From: Actinacidiphila yeochonensis CN732
GTDB taxonomy: Bacteria > Actinomycetota > Actinomycetes > Streptomycetales > Streptomycetaceae
Length of the DNA stretch: 64,000 nt
Assembly: GCF_000745345.1 (NCBI RefSeq)
Contig: NZ_JQNR01000003.1
Location: forward strand, 806,001 to 870,000
Direction of reading: 5' to 3'
In this document: positions 42,122 to 55,035 of the stretch, in pieces
Numbering within the stretch: position 1 is the first letter of the stretch
How the letters are laid out: every line of letters starts with the position of its first letter
Notes under the pieces: generated by a model
Database searches by the model: none
The model's input: only the letters and a program-made list of their open reading frames with translations
Told to the model about the DNA's origin: nothing
Translations under genes and position numbers: made by a program

Positions 42122-42373
42122 GTGACCGACGTACGCCATGTCCTCGTGCTGCCCGACCGCGACACCGCGGAAGAGGTGGCCGACCACCTCGCCGAACGAT
42201 TCAACCTGCCCGACGAGCCGCAGGTACGACGCGACGCCCTCGCCGGTGAGGACGACGCCGAGGACGCCCAGTGGCTCGTGGTGGTGGAGGACGAGGACAG
42301 CGACCTCGACCCCGCCGTACTGGACGAGATCGCCGCCGACTTCGGCGGCTGGCTGGAGGAGCAGGACGAGTAG
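42122..42373 (+). CDS. small acidic protein, conserved hypothetical
   Basis: An 83-residue cytoplasmic protein (VTDVRHVLVLPDRDTAEEVA at the start) with a strongly acidic C-terminal half (VVVEDEDSDLDPAVLDEIAA). The N-terminal beta-alpha element suggests a small ferredoxin-like or RraB-like fold, but this is a guess. The GTG at 42122 is preferred because of the leaderless box. Divergent from holA. Confidence 0.7.
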   Translation: MTDVRHVLVLPDRDTAEEVADHLAERFNLPDEPQVRRDALAGEDDAEDAQWLVVVEDEDSDLDPAVLDEIAADFGGWLEEQDE

Positions 42374-42685
42374 CCCCCGCGCCCGCCCGGCTCAGGCTGC
42401 CCCGCCCCCCCTCACCCCGGTGCTGCTTCGCACCCGGCTCGGCCCGAGCCCGGAGCCGTGCCGGGGGCGGCTGCCGCCGGTCCGGCGGGATCACGTCGTC
42501 AGGGGCCGGGAGCGCCCTCACGGAGCACGTCTGCGTGGCCGACGTGCCGCGCACGCGTACTCCTCGGCCCTGCCCGGCGTCCCGGTCCTCCGCTCGGCCT
42601 CTCCGCTCCCCGCCCGCCGAAGGCGCTCCGTGCCCCTTGCGGTCGGGTGTGCGGGTGGGTGCGGGGGTGCGGAGGGCGTGGAGTC
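42374..42685. other. 312-bp convergent intergenic region
   Basis: Separates the small acidic-protein gene from the converging efflux gene. No gene, clear hairpin or repeat array was recognised. Open frames in it are shadows of GC bias. Confidence 0.5.
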
Positions 42686-44124
<1,439 letters not shown>

Positions 44125-44128
<4 letters not shown>

Positions 44129-44805
44129 CGCTGCGCCTCACCCGCGCCGCGGGCGTCGTACGGCCCGCCGTCGGCCCCCTCGCCCGACTGCTCGCCCACC
44201 TGCTCGGCGGGCCGGCCGGCGGGCGGCTCCGGCGCGACGTAGCCGATCTGGAGGTACGGCACGCGGCGGGCTCCGGGCGGGCGCAGCGACGGGTCGGCGG
44301 CGCGGTCGGTGTACTCGTCGATCAGGGCGTCGATCCGCTCCCCCAGGGCCGACAGCTCCTGCGGGGTCAGGTAGAGCGTGACGTCGGTGAAGCGCTCGGC
44401 CTCCTGCCACTCCCGGGACAGTCCCCGGCGCGTGTCGACGGCTCGTGCCATGCGGTGGAGGAAGTTCTCGGCGACCGCGAGGGTCAGCGCCTCGGCCGCC
44501 TCCGCCGTCACCGGGTCCTCCGACCAGCTCGGCCAGTCCGTGTACTCGGCGGTGGCACGCCACGGCTTCTCCCGGCCGGGCCCGTCCGGATCGGCCTCCT
44601 CGACCAGCCCGTACTTCGCCAGCACACGCAGGTGGTACGAGCAGCTGGCCACGGACTCGCCGGTGAGCCCGGCCGCCTGGGTGGCGGTGAGCGGGCCCTC
44701 GCGCCGCAGCAGCCCTGCCAGGGCCATCCGCGTGGGGTGGGCGTAGGCGCGCAGGGCCTTGGGATCGGTGAGCCGGACCTTGCGGGGAGCTGGTTTCTCG
44801 GACAT
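44125..44805 (-). CDS. ArsR-family winged-helix regulator
   Basis: A 226-residue regulator. The N-terminal wHTH (residues 12-75) contains ALRAYAHPTRMALAGLLRRE and ATQAAGLTGESVASCSYHLR, the ArsR-like recognition helix. No metal-binding ELCVCDL-type motif is present, so an organic ligand is likely. The C-terminal half is helical and ends in a Pro/Gly/Glu-rich tail. It is cotranscribed with the exporter and probably represses it. The promoter is an unusually AT-rich, apparently leaderless site. Confidence 0.87.
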
Positions 44806-44812
44806 GCGTGTA

Positions 44813-44842
44813 AAGATATTTTTAGAAAGGCTACTTTGTAAA
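44813..44842 (-). promoter_or_regulatory. AT-rich leaderless promoter of the ArsR-exporter operon
   Basis: On the minus strand TTTACA (44842-44837), 18 bp, TATCTT (44818-44813), then 7 nt and the ATG at 44805. CTTTGTAAAG and repeated AAAGG elements around the -35 region could be the operator. The 40-bp AT-rich stretch contrasts sharply with its surroundings. Confidence 0.6.
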
Positions 44843-44925
44843 GGTTTCTTTAGACCTCCTCTCGGGGCGCCCCGGGCCGAGCCTGGGACCGAAGCCAGGC
44901 CGGGGCAGGGCTGCTCTGGCTAGGG

Positions 44926-45005
44926 CTGCTCTGCTCTGCTCTGCTCTGCTCTGGCCTGGCCTGGCCTGGCCTGGCCTGGGCAGGGCAGGGCAGGGCAGGG
45001 CAGGG
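44926..45005. repeat. compound pentanucleotide microsatellite
   Basis: CTGCT x5 (44926-44950), CTGGC x5 (44951-44975), CTGGG (44976-44980) and CAGGG x5 (44981-45005) in direct succession. Degenerate copies precede it from 44885. It lies between the ArsR-type promoter and the comEC 3' end and codes for nothing recognisable. Confidence 0.95.
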
Positions 45006-45067
45006 CCGTGGTTCCAGGACCGCCGACCGGATGGGCCGACGGATAGCAGCCCCAAGGTGCTCCCGGC

Positions 45068-48000
45068 TCACCCGGGGCCGGCCAGCGGGCCGTCCGGGTG
45101 GGCGGTGCCCTTCGGCACGAAGGTGGTGCTCAGGTCGGCGGACGAGTCGCCGGTGACGGCGATCGGGCCGTCCTCGTCGGTGCGCAGGACGGTGGCCCCG
45201 AACCCTCTCAGCGCCCGCACCGTCCGGGCGGCCGGATGGCCGTAGGGGTTGCCGGCGCCGACGCTGATCAGAGCCAGCCGGGGTCGGACCCGGGCGAGGA
45301 GCGCCGCGCTCTGGTAGGCCGAGCCGTGGTGCGCCACCTTCAGCACGTCGACCGGGGGCAGGTCGGGGTTCCGGGCCAGCAGCTCCTCCTGGACCGGGGG
45401 TTCGGCGTCTCCCAGGAGCAGCAGCCTCAGCCCGCCGTCGCGGACCAGCAGCACGATGCTCGCGTCGTTCGACTCCGCGTCCGGCAACCCCTCGGGCGGC
45501 GGCCAGAGCACCTGCCAGGACAGCGGACCCGCCCGCTGCTCCTCCCCCGGCACCACCCTGCGCACCGGCACCCCCGATGCGGCGGCCTGCCCACGCACTC
45601 TGGCCACGCCCCGCGCCGGCTCGTCCAGCAGGGTCGTCTCGATCTCCCCGACCCGCCGCCCCCGCAGGACGCCCGGCAGGCCGTCCACATGGTCGGCGTC
45701 GAAGTGGGTGAGCACCAGCACCGGCACCGTCCTCACCCGCAGCGCCCGCAGGCACCGGTCGACGGGCGCCGGGTCGGGCCCGGTGTCCACCAGCACGGCG
45801 GCGCCCGGTCCCGTCGACAGCGCCAGCGCGTCCCCCTGTCCGACGTCGCACATCGCGAACCGCCAGTCCCCAGGTGGCCAGGACGCCGTCATCCTGGGCA
45901 CGGGCAGCGGGCGGAGCAGGGCCAGGAGCAGCGCCAGGGCCAGCGCCGCGCACACCCAGGGCCGGTGCAGCAGCCACCGGCCGCAGCACACCGCCGCGAG
46001 CGTGACCAGGGCCAGCAGCGCGGCTCCCGGCCAACCGCCCGGCCAGCCCACGTCCGCGCCCGGCAGCGCGGCACCCCGGCGGGCGACCGCCGCGACCCAC
46101 CACGCCGGCCAGCCCGCGACCCAGGCCAGCGCGGCGGCGGCCGGGGGTGCCACGGGCGCCGCCAGCGTGGCGCCGAACCCGAGTACCGTGGCCGGGCCCA
46201 CGGCCGGCTCGGCCAGCAGGTTGCACGGGACTCCGACCAGGCTGACCCGGGCGGACAGCAGCACGATCAGCGGACCGCAGGCAGCCTGCGCGGCAGCCGC
46301 CACCGCCACCCCCTCCGCAAGCCGCGGCGGCACTCCGCGCCGTCGCAGCGCCTCCGCCCATGGCGGGGCCAGCACCAGCAGTGAGCCGGTGGCCAGCACG
46401 GACAGTACGAAGCCCGGCGAGGTGGCCAGCCCCGGCTGGTACAGCACCAGCAGCAGCACCGCCGCGGCCAGCGCCGGCAGCAGCGAGCGGCGGCGCCCGG
46501 TGCCCACGGCGAGCAGCGTGACCAGCCCGCACGCCGCCGCCCGCAGCACGCTCGGGTCCGGACGGCACACCAGCACGAAGCCGAGGGTCAGCGCCGCCCC
46601 GGCGACCGCGGTCCAGCGCAGCGGCAGGCCCAGTCGGGCGGCGAGCCCCTTGCGTTCGGGGCGGGCTGCCAGGCCGGGTGGCCCGATCAGCAGCACCAGC
46701 AGGACGGTGAGGTTCCCGCCGGACACGGCGGTCAGGTGGGCCAGGTCGGTCGCCCGGAAGGCGTCCGCCAGATCCTCCGGCACAGCCGAGGTGTCACCGA
46801 CCACCAGGCCCGGCAGCAGCGCCCTGGCATCCGCAGGCAGCGGGGCGGCGGCCTTCCGCAGCCCGGCGCGCAGCCCTGCGGCCACCCGCTGCGCGCTGTT
46901 CGGGCCGGCCACGACCGACGGCGCCCCGCTGATCCGCACCAGGGCGGCCGTCTGCCCCCGGTCGTCCGGCGCGAACCGGGCGGCCGCGCGCAGCCTGGAC
47001 GACGGGACCAGCCGCAGCCACGCGTCCAGCCGGTCGGACGCCATCACCACGACCTGGGAGCGCACCCGCACCGGCCCCACCCGCTCCACGACCGCCGGGA
47101 CGACCGCCAACGGCCGCGCCGTCGGCCCCCCTCCGGCTCGGGACGGGTCTCCGGTCACCCGCAGCACCACCTGCGCCGTCGACCGGTGCCGGGCCAGCTC
47201 CGGTACCGGGCCCCGCGTCAGGTCGGCGGCGGCCAGCGCCGCCGACCCCGCTCCGGTGACCCCGCACAGCAGCGCCGCGCCAACGGCCAGTGAGAGGCCG
47301 GGCCGCCGCCCCGCGAGGACGGCCGACGTCGCGGCCACCGCCGCCAGGACGGCCACCGCCGCGGCCGTCCCCACCTGCGCGGTGAGCGCCGCGCCCGCCC
47401 AGGCCGCCAGCGCGGGTGCCACCAGCCGCAGGTCGGGCGGACCCTCGCGCCTCGGGTTGGACGCTCCCAGGGGTGAGGACGCCGCCGCGTGCACCGGGGA
47501 CCGGCCGTCCTCCGCTCCCTCGGCCGGTGCGGAAGCCTCAGCGCGTACGCTGCCCCTTTCCCGCCGCGTGCCGCCGCCCGGCACATGTCCGCCCCGCTCA
47601 CCGGCCTCCTCCGGCCCGAGAGGGCGCGCCCCGCCCCACGCGGGAGGGGTCAGCGCCGTCGCGCACCTTTCGGCGCCGAGGGCACCGAGCCTCCGGGCAC
47701 CGCCCCTTGGACGCCGAACCACCGTCTGTCCCGCCGCGAGGGACGCACGACGTGCTCCGCCCGGCCCGAGCCTCGGCCCCCGCGCGGGCGGCACGGGGGC
47801 ACCGGACGCGCGACCGCCGGCCGACGGCTCGGCCATGGCGCGCCCGCCCTCCACAGGGCTGATCGGTTCGGCCACCGCCGGAACGGCGGTCCCACTGCGC
47901 TCTTCCGGCGACTCCCCTGCGGACAGCGGGCGGACAGCACGGTCGGCACGGTCGGCACCGCCAGGAGCGCCCGGCGGGCGGTACGGCGCAGGCCGCGGCG

Positions 48001-48127
48001 GGGCGGCTGGCCGGCCCCCGCCACGTGCGGGGCGACCTGCGGGGCGGCCGGACGCCGGGGGTCGCCCTCCCCCGCCTCGGCGGAGGACCTCACGGCGGAG
48101 GCCGCGGAGGATGCCGCGGCTGGTCAC
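45068..48127 (-). CDS. comEC: ComEC/Rec2 DNA internalisation protein
   Basis: A membrane channel for single-stranded DNA uptake. Core from about residue 230: N-terminal TM bundle with OB-fold, the competence domain (LTAVSGGNLTVLLVLL near 490), and a C-terminal metallo-beta-lactamase domain with THFDADHVDG and VLKVAHHGS motifs. The ATG at 48127 overlaps the comEA stop (4 nt), but it adds 210 residues of Arg/Pro/Ala low-complexity sequence. A GTG at 47494 would give a 809-residue protein of normal size. Streptomyces carry these genes although natural competence is not established. Confidence 0.9.
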   Translation of the reverse strand: MTSRGILRGLRREVLRRGGGGRPPASGRPAGRPARGGGRPAAPPRPAPYRPPGAPGGADRADRAVRPLSAGESPEERSGTAVPAVAEPISPVEGGRAMAEPSAGGRASGAPVPPARGPRLGPGGARRASLAAGQTVVRRPRGGARRLGALGAERCATALTPPAWGGARPLGPEEAGERGGHVPGGGTRRERGSVRAEASAPAEGAEDGRSPVHAAASSPLGASNPRREGPPDLRLVAPALAAWAGAALTAQVGTAAAVAVLAAVAATSAVLAGRRPGLSLAVGAALLCGVTGAGSAALAAADLTRGPVPELARHRSTAQVVLRVTGDPSRAGGGPTARPLAVVPAVVERVGPVRVRSQVVVMASDRLDAWLRLVPSSRLRAAARFAPDDRGQTAALVRISGAPSVVAGPNSAQRVAAGLRAGLRKAAAPLPADARALLPGLVVGDTSAVPEDLADAFRATDLAHLTAVSGGNLTVLLVLLIGPPGLAARPERKGLAARLGLPLRWTAVAGAALTLGFVLVCRPDPSVLRAAACGLVTLLAVGTGRRRSLLPALAAAVLLLVLYQPGLATSPGFVLSVLATGSLLVLAPPWAEALRRRGVPPRLAEGVAVAAAAQAACGPLIVLLSARVSLVGVPCNLLAEPAVGPATVLGFGATLAAPVAPPAAAALAWVAGWPAWWVAAVARRGAALPGADVGWPGGWPGAALLALVTLAAVCCGRWLLHRPWVCAALALALLLALLRPLPVPRMTASWPPGDWRFAMCDVGQGDALALSTGPGAAVLVDTGPDPAPVDRCLRALRVRTVPVLVLTHFDADHVDGLPGVLRGRRVGEIETTLLDEPARGVARVRGQAAASGVPVRRVVPGEEQRAGPLSWQVLWPPPEGLPDAESNDASIVLLVRDGGLRLLLLGDAEPPVQEELLARNPDLPPVDVLKVAHHGSAYQSAALLARVRPRLALISVGAGNPYGHPAARTVRALRGFGATVLRTDEDGPIAVTGDSSADLSTTFVPKGTAHPDGPLAGPG

Positions 48128-49596
48128 GGCTGGACCAACGGCTGGAGCATGGCGAACTTGCGAGGCCCGATGCCCGGGATCTCCCTGAGCTGCTGAGCCG
48201 AGGAGAAGGAGCCATGTGCGGCACGGAAGGCCAGGATGTGCTGGGCCAGCACCGGGCCGACACCGGGCAGGGCGTCGAGCTGGGGTTCGGTCGCGGTGTT
48301 GAGGTGGACGGGGCCGGCCGCCTCACCGGACGGCGCCTCGGCGCCGGGTGCCTGTGGTGGCGGGGCGATCCCCACGAGGATCTGCTCCCCGTCGGCGAGT
48401 GGGCGGGCGAGGTTGAGAGCCGTGGTGTCCGTGCCGGGCAGTGGGCCGCCGGCCGCGGTGAGGGCGTCCGCGACCCGGGCACCCCTGGGCAGGCGGCGCA
48501 GGCCCGGCCTGGCCACCTTCCCGGCGACGTCGACGGTGACCGCCGACGGGCTCACCGACGGGCCCACCGACAGGAAGGGGGCGGGGGCGGCGGACGGGAA
48601 CGTGGCGGAGGAGGTGGCGAACCCGGCCCTCGGGAGCAGTGCGGACGCGCTCGCGGGAGCGACGCGGACCGTGCGGGGGCGCCCCGTCCAGAAGTGGTGC
48701 AGGGCGAGGCCGCCGGCCACGGCCAGTACGACGGCCAGGGCGAGCACGGTCCGCGCTTCGAGCCCGCAGCGGAGGTAGAGCCACGTGCGGGCGCGGCTGA
48801 GCCGCCCGTCGCCGAAGTACGGCGGGCCCTCGACCGGTTCGGGCACCACGTCACCGTCTGCCCCGCCCTCCGCGAGCGGTGGAGTCCGAGCCGCGCCCGG
48901 GCCCGTCGAGACCGCCGCCCACGCGGGGGCGGCGGCAAGGCGCTCGGAACGTACGGAAGGAGCGGAAGGCACGGAGGGTTCGGGCGTCGGGGCGAGAGGG
49001 TCGGCGGGCGGACCGAAGAGCGCCACGGCCCGGCTGCGCGCACCCCCGCGCACAACTCCCTGCTCCGCCTCGGGCTTGGCCCAGGAAGAGAGCGCGGCCC
49101 GGCCCGGCGGCCGGGCGGAATCGGCTCCGCTCGCCGCCTCCCCAGCCTCCGCCCGGCCGGTGGAGCGCGGGCGCGCGGGCGACGGCTGCGCTTCCGCGCT
49201 CTCGCCGCCGACGCGCTCGGCCGGCACGACCGGCACGACCGGCACGACCGGCCCGGGAACACCCTGCACGACCGACCCGGGAGCGCCCTGCGCCCGCCCG
49301 ACCACGTCGGCGTCCGCCGCCCCGGCGCTGCCGAAGAGGATGGCGCCCGGTGACGGTCCAGCCACCGGCAGTCGGCCGGTCGACCGGCCAGGACCTGGAT
49401 AGGGCGGCTGCGGCTCGGGGCCTTGCCGCACAGACCCGCCGGGGCCCGGCGGGAGCGAGGAATCGGCGGGCTCACGAGGGGGAAAGGGCTCGCAGGAGCC
49501 GAACGCGCGAGAGTCGAAGAGGCCGGAGGAGCCGAAATCGAAGGTGTTGCACGAGGGCGACAGGGTCGACGAGGTTGAACCGTTCATGCGTTCCAT
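48124..49596 (-). CDS. comEA: ComEA family DNA-binding competence protein
   Basis: A 490-residue protein, far longer than B. subtilis ComEA (about 205). Residues 1-275 are a low-complexity Pro/Ala/Ser region, including three 9-bp repeats (CGGCACGAC, 49222-49248) that give VVPVVP. A TM helix follows (TVLALAVVLAVAGGLAL near 292), then a SLBB-like domain (about 355-420), and a C-terminal helix-hairpin-helix pair (LNTATEPQLDALPGVGPVLA, REIPGIGPRKF). The long cytoplasmic part is unexplained. It overlaps comEC by 4 nt, and two DnaA boxes lie just upstream. Confidence 0.9.
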   Translation of the reverse strand: MERMNGSTSSTLSPSCNTFDFGSSGLFDSRAFGSCEPFPPREPADSSLPPGPGGSVRQGPEPQPPYPGPGRSTGRLPVAGPSPGAILFGSAGAADADVVGRAQGAPGSVVQGVPGPVVPVVPVVPAERVGGESAEAQPSPARPRSTGRAEAGEAASGADSARPPGRAALSSWAKPEAEQGVVRGGARSRAVALFGPPADPLAPTPEPSVPSAPSVRSERLAAAPAWAAVSTGPGAARTPPLAEGGADGDVVPEPVEGPPYFGDGRLSRARTWLYLRCGLEARTVLALAVVLAVAGGLALHHFWTGRPRTVRVAPASASALLPRAGFATSSATFPSAAPAPFLSVGPSVSPSAVTVDVAGKVARPGLRRLPRGARVADALTAAGGPLPGTDTTALNLARPLADGEQILVGIAPPPQAPGAEAPSGEAAGPVHLNTATEPQLDALPGVGPVLAQHILAFRAAHGSFSSAQQLREIPGIGPRKFAMLQPLVQP

Positions 49597-49646
49597 GGCT
49601 CGATCCTGGCCCGCGCCGAAGCCCCGGAACGGGCGCCGACCGGATC

Positions 49647-49673
49647 TGTGGACAACCCACTGCTTGTGGATAA
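49647..49673 (-). promoter_or_regulatory. two DnaA boxes upstream of comEA
   Basis: On the minus strand, TTGTCCACA (49655-49647) is a perfect Streptomyces DnaA box, and TTATCCACA (49673-49665) is a perfect E. coli-type box. Both share an orientation and start 18 bp apart. They are 51-77 nt upstream of the comEA ATG, where they could block or activate transcription. Confidence 0.8.
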
Positions 49674-49785
49674 GTCCGCCACTCGTGTGGGTGACGCCGC
49701 CCCCCGCGGTCCCGCCTCAGTCCACCCGGAACCGCCCCGTACCCGTACACCCCGTATCCCGCTGGAAGCCCCCGCGGAGGGCCGC

Positions 49786-50631
49786 TCAGAGAGGCGCGAC
49801 GACGACGCCCAGCAGCCCCGGGCCCGCGTGCGCGCCGATCACCGCGCCCACCTCGCTCACCACGAGGTGTTCCAGGGCCGGAAGCCTGGTGCGCAGCCGG
49901 TCGGCGAGCGCGGTCGCCCGGTCGGCCGCGGCGAGGTGGTGGACGGCCAGGGCGACCGGCCGCGTACCCGCCCGTTCCACCACGATCTCCTCCAGCCGGG
50001 AGACCGCCTTGGAGCTGGTGCGTACCTTCTCCAGCAGCTCGATCCGCCCGTCCGCGAGCCGCAGCAGCGGCTTGACCGCCAGTGCCGACCCGAGAAGCGC
50101 CTGCGCGGCGCCGATCCGACCGCCTCTGCGCAGGTAGTCGAGGGTGTCGACGTAGAAGATGGCGGACGTGTCCGCCGCCCGCTTCTGCGCGGCGGCCACG
50201 ATCTCGTCCACCGTGCCGCCGGCCTCGGCGGTCTCGGCCGCGGCCAGCACCGTGAACCCCAGCGCCATCGCCACCAGGCCGGTGTCCACCACCCGCACCG
50301 GCAGCGGTGCCTCCTTGGCGGCGACGGTGGCGGCGTCGTACGTACCGGAGATGTCGGCCGACAGGTGGAGGGAGACGACGGCGTCCGCCCCGGCGGCCGC
50401 AGCGGCCTCGTAGGCGGCGGTGAACTCGGCGGGGCTGGGCCGGGAGGTGGTGACCGGGTGGCGTTTCTGGAGGGCTCGGGCGACGGCCGGCGCGGAGATC
50501 TCGGTGCCCTCCTCGAACGCCTCGTCACCGATCACCACGGTGAGCGGAACCACTCGCACGTGGTGCCGCGCGATGGCCTCGTGGCCCAGGTAGGCCGTGG
50601 AGTCCGTGAGGATGGCGACGTGCGGCGGCAT
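49786..50631 (-). CDS. DegV family fatty-acid-binding protein
   Basis: A 281-residue two-domain protein. DegV/FakB proteins bind a fatty acid and present it to a kinase. N-terminal VAILTDSTAYLG, central TSRPSPAEF and SADISGTYDAATVAA, and C-terminal IGAHAGPGLLGVVV are the family's ligand-binding segments. No FakA-type kinase gene is nearby. The ATG at 50631 starts the family N-terminus (MPPHVAILTDST). Confidence 0.92.
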   Translation of the reverse strand: MPPHVAILTDSTAYLGHEAIARHHVRVVPLTVVIGDEAFEEGTEISAPAVARALQKRHPVTTSRPSPAEFTAAYEAAAAAGADAVVSLHLSADISGTYDAATVAAKEAPLPVRVVDTGLVAMALGFTVLAAAETAEAGGTVDEIVAAAQKRAADTSAIFYVDTLDYLRRGGRIGAAQALLGSALAVKPLLRLADGRIELLEKVRTSSKAVSRLEEIVVERAGTRPVALAVHHLAAADRATALADRLRTRLPALEHLVVSEVGAVIGAHAGPGLLGVVVAPL

Positions 50632-50810
50632 GCTCGGAGACTACCCGGGCGCGCCGTGCCGACTCCGCACGGGCTCGCAAGGCCGCCAGGAGCGGGGACG
50701 CCGGGCGGGCAGACGCCGTTACGGGCGCCCCCGACACCCCGACGCGAACCGCCGGCCCGGCCTGCGTCCATGGTCCGGAGGGCCCGGCCGCGCCACGCCG
50801 TCCGCTCCCT

Positions 50811-50861
50811 CGGCGAGGTCGGCGAGGTCGGCGAGGTGGGCAAGGTCCCCGAGGTCGGGGC
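50811..50861. repeat. 9-bp repeats between degV and the next gene
   Basis: Three exact copies of CGGCGAGGT (50811-50837) are followed by decayed units GGGCAAGGT and CCCCGAGGT, and CGAGGT recurs near 50910. The 293-bp gap 50632-50924 holds no gene. Confidence 0.75.
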
Positions 50862-50924
50862 GCGGCAAGAGCGGCGAGGGCAGGACAGGGCGGGGCAGGA
50901 CAGCGAGGTCGGGGAGCCGCGGGG

Positions 50925-51596
50925 TCAGGCGCCCGGCCTGCGGTTCCTCCGCAGACCTTCGCGGGCCGCGGTGCCCGGCCGGCCCCGCAGCGGGTCCGGG
51001 TCCCGGTCGGCCGCGCCGAGCACCGGTGCGGCGAGCGGGGAGCCGCCGAGCGGGGCGTCGCCGTATCCGGGCTCCCAGTGCCGCAGCGCCGTTGCTTCCA
51101 TGTCGATCTCGCGGGTCAGGTCGGCGAGGTCGTCGGAGGCGGCGTGGCGGGCCCGGTCCTGGGCCGCCCAGCGCAGGGAGTCGGCGGAGTGGGTGATCCG
51201 GCGGGCCCGGTCGGCCAGCGACGGCAGCTGGGAGGTGACGCGGGAGCGGTCGGGTTCGCGCTCCAGCATCCTCAGCTCGGCGTCGAGGTCGCGGGCGTGC
51301 CCGTTGAGCCGGTCGAGCAGGGCGGCGGCCTCGGGCAGGCCGGCGCCGTCCAGTGCTTCGAAGGTGCTGTCGATCGAGGTGCGCAGGCTCAGCCGGAGCG
51401 AGGCCAGCTCGCCCGCGGGACCGGGTGCGGCGAACCGGCGGGCGCGCAGTTTCTGCTCCTCGACGGCCCGCCGGGCCTGGTCGGTGCGCCGCTCGACGCC
51501 GCGCTTGAGCGCCCGCGCGCCTTTGACGGTCCCCACCACGGCCACCGTCACCAGCAGCAGGAAGATGACCAGGACGACGAGGCCGACAGTCTCCAC
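50925..51596 (-). CDS. membrane-anchored coiled-coil protein, conserved hypothetical
   Basis: A 223-residue protein. One TM helix (VGLVVLVIFLLLVTVAVVG, residues 4-22) is followed by a basic helical region (KGARALKRGVERRTDQARRA) and a long helical/coiled segment to about 170, then a Pro/Arg-rich tail. No named domain. The GTG at 51596 is chosen because GGGAG lies 6 nt upstream; a GTG at 51644 would add an N-terminal stretch with the GGAGG too close. The role may be scaffolding at the membrane. Confidence 0.7.
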   Translation of the reverse strand: METVGLVVLVIFLLLVTVAVVGTVKGARALKRGVERRTDQARRAVEEQKLRARRFAAPGPAGELASLRLSLRTSIDSTFEALDGAGLPEAAALLDRLNGHARDLDAELRMLEREPDRSRVTSQLPSLADRARRITHSADSLRWAAQDRARHAASDDLADLTREIDMEATALRHWEPGYGDAPLGGSPLAAPVLGAADRDPDPLRGRPGTAAREGLRRNRRPGA

Positions 51597-51809
51597 GAGC
51601 GTCTCCCAAGGGCGGCGGACGGTGTGCGGCGAGAAAGCCCGCACGCCTCCACCGTAGCCGTCCCGACGGCCGGGCCGAGCCGCTCCGGCCCTGGACTTCC
51701 CCTGATGCCGATGCCGGGTGCCGAGGCCACCGGACCCGCGTCGACCGCCCCCAGACCGCGGAGACCAGCAGACCACCGGGCCGCCGGGCCCCTGGAAGAC
51801 CGGGCCGCC

Positions 51810-51857
51810 GGGATACCCGGATACCGGGATACCGGAGGGCCGGGATACCCGGTCTCC
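51810..51857. repeat. 8-bp tandem repeats between the coiled-coil protein gene and leuS
   Basis: Six 8-bp units: GGGATACC, CGGATACC, GGGATACC, GGAGGGCC, GGGATACC, CGGTCTCC. They lie 36 bp beyond the leuS terminator in a 372-bp gap (51597-51968) without genes. Confidence 0.85.
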
Positions 51858-51892
51858 CGTGCCCACGCGGCGAACAGCTCCCGAAACGGACC

Positions 51893-51927
51893 GGGGCCGT
51901 GCCCGCGGCGTGCGCGGACACGGCCCC
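51893..51927 (-). terminator. terminator of leuS
   Basis: GGGGCCGTG (51893-51901) pairs with CACGGCCCC (51919-51927), and an inner CCGCG/CGCGG helix extends it. It is 42 nt after the leuS stop. No U-tract. Confidence 0.7.
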
Positions 51928-51968
51928 TCGGCCCGGGAGCCCCCGGTACCCCGGTGGCGCCCCAGGGG

Positions 51969-54875
<2,907 letters not shown>

Positions 54876-54978
54876 CGTCCTCGGTACTCCATCGCTGTCG
54901 TGACGGCCGCGCCGCCGGATCGCCTGATGCCCTCGCCGGCCCCTCGTGGGGGCGGGTCTCCGGGATGAAACCGGAAAC

Positions 54979-55003
54979 AAAAAAGCCCCTCGCACAGGAG
55001 GGG
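54979..55003 (-). terminator. attenuator terminator in the leuS leader
   Basis: On the minus strand CCCCTC (55003-54998), 6-nt loop, GAGGGG (54991-54986), C, then TTTTTT (54984-54979). This is a true intrinsic terminator with a U-tract, which is rare in this GC-rich setting. It lies between the leader peptide and leuS. Confidence 0.9.
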
Positions 55004-55004
55004 T

Positions 55005-55035
55005 GCCGCACTGACGTGTTTCGTGGTCAGCGCGG
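55005..55035 (-). promoter_or_regulatory. pairing segment over the leuS leader-peptide stop
   Basis: On the minus strand GCGCTGAC, 10 nt, GTCAGTGC form an 8-bp stem with one wobble. It overlaps the last codon and stop codon of the leader peptide. It could be the pause hairpin, or part of the antiterminator that competes with the downstream terminator. Confidence 0.5.

Noticed and set aside
44850..46568. Long minus-strand frame across the pentanucleotide repeat
   Set aside because: It is out of frame with comEC, which is securely identified in this stretch; the repeat part translates to Pro/Gln/Ser low complexity.
49647..49673. Chromosomal replication origin at the DnaA boxes
   Set aside because: Only two boxes, and no dnaA, dnaN, gyrB or rpmH genes nearby. 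A Streptomyces oriC has many boxes next to dnaA.
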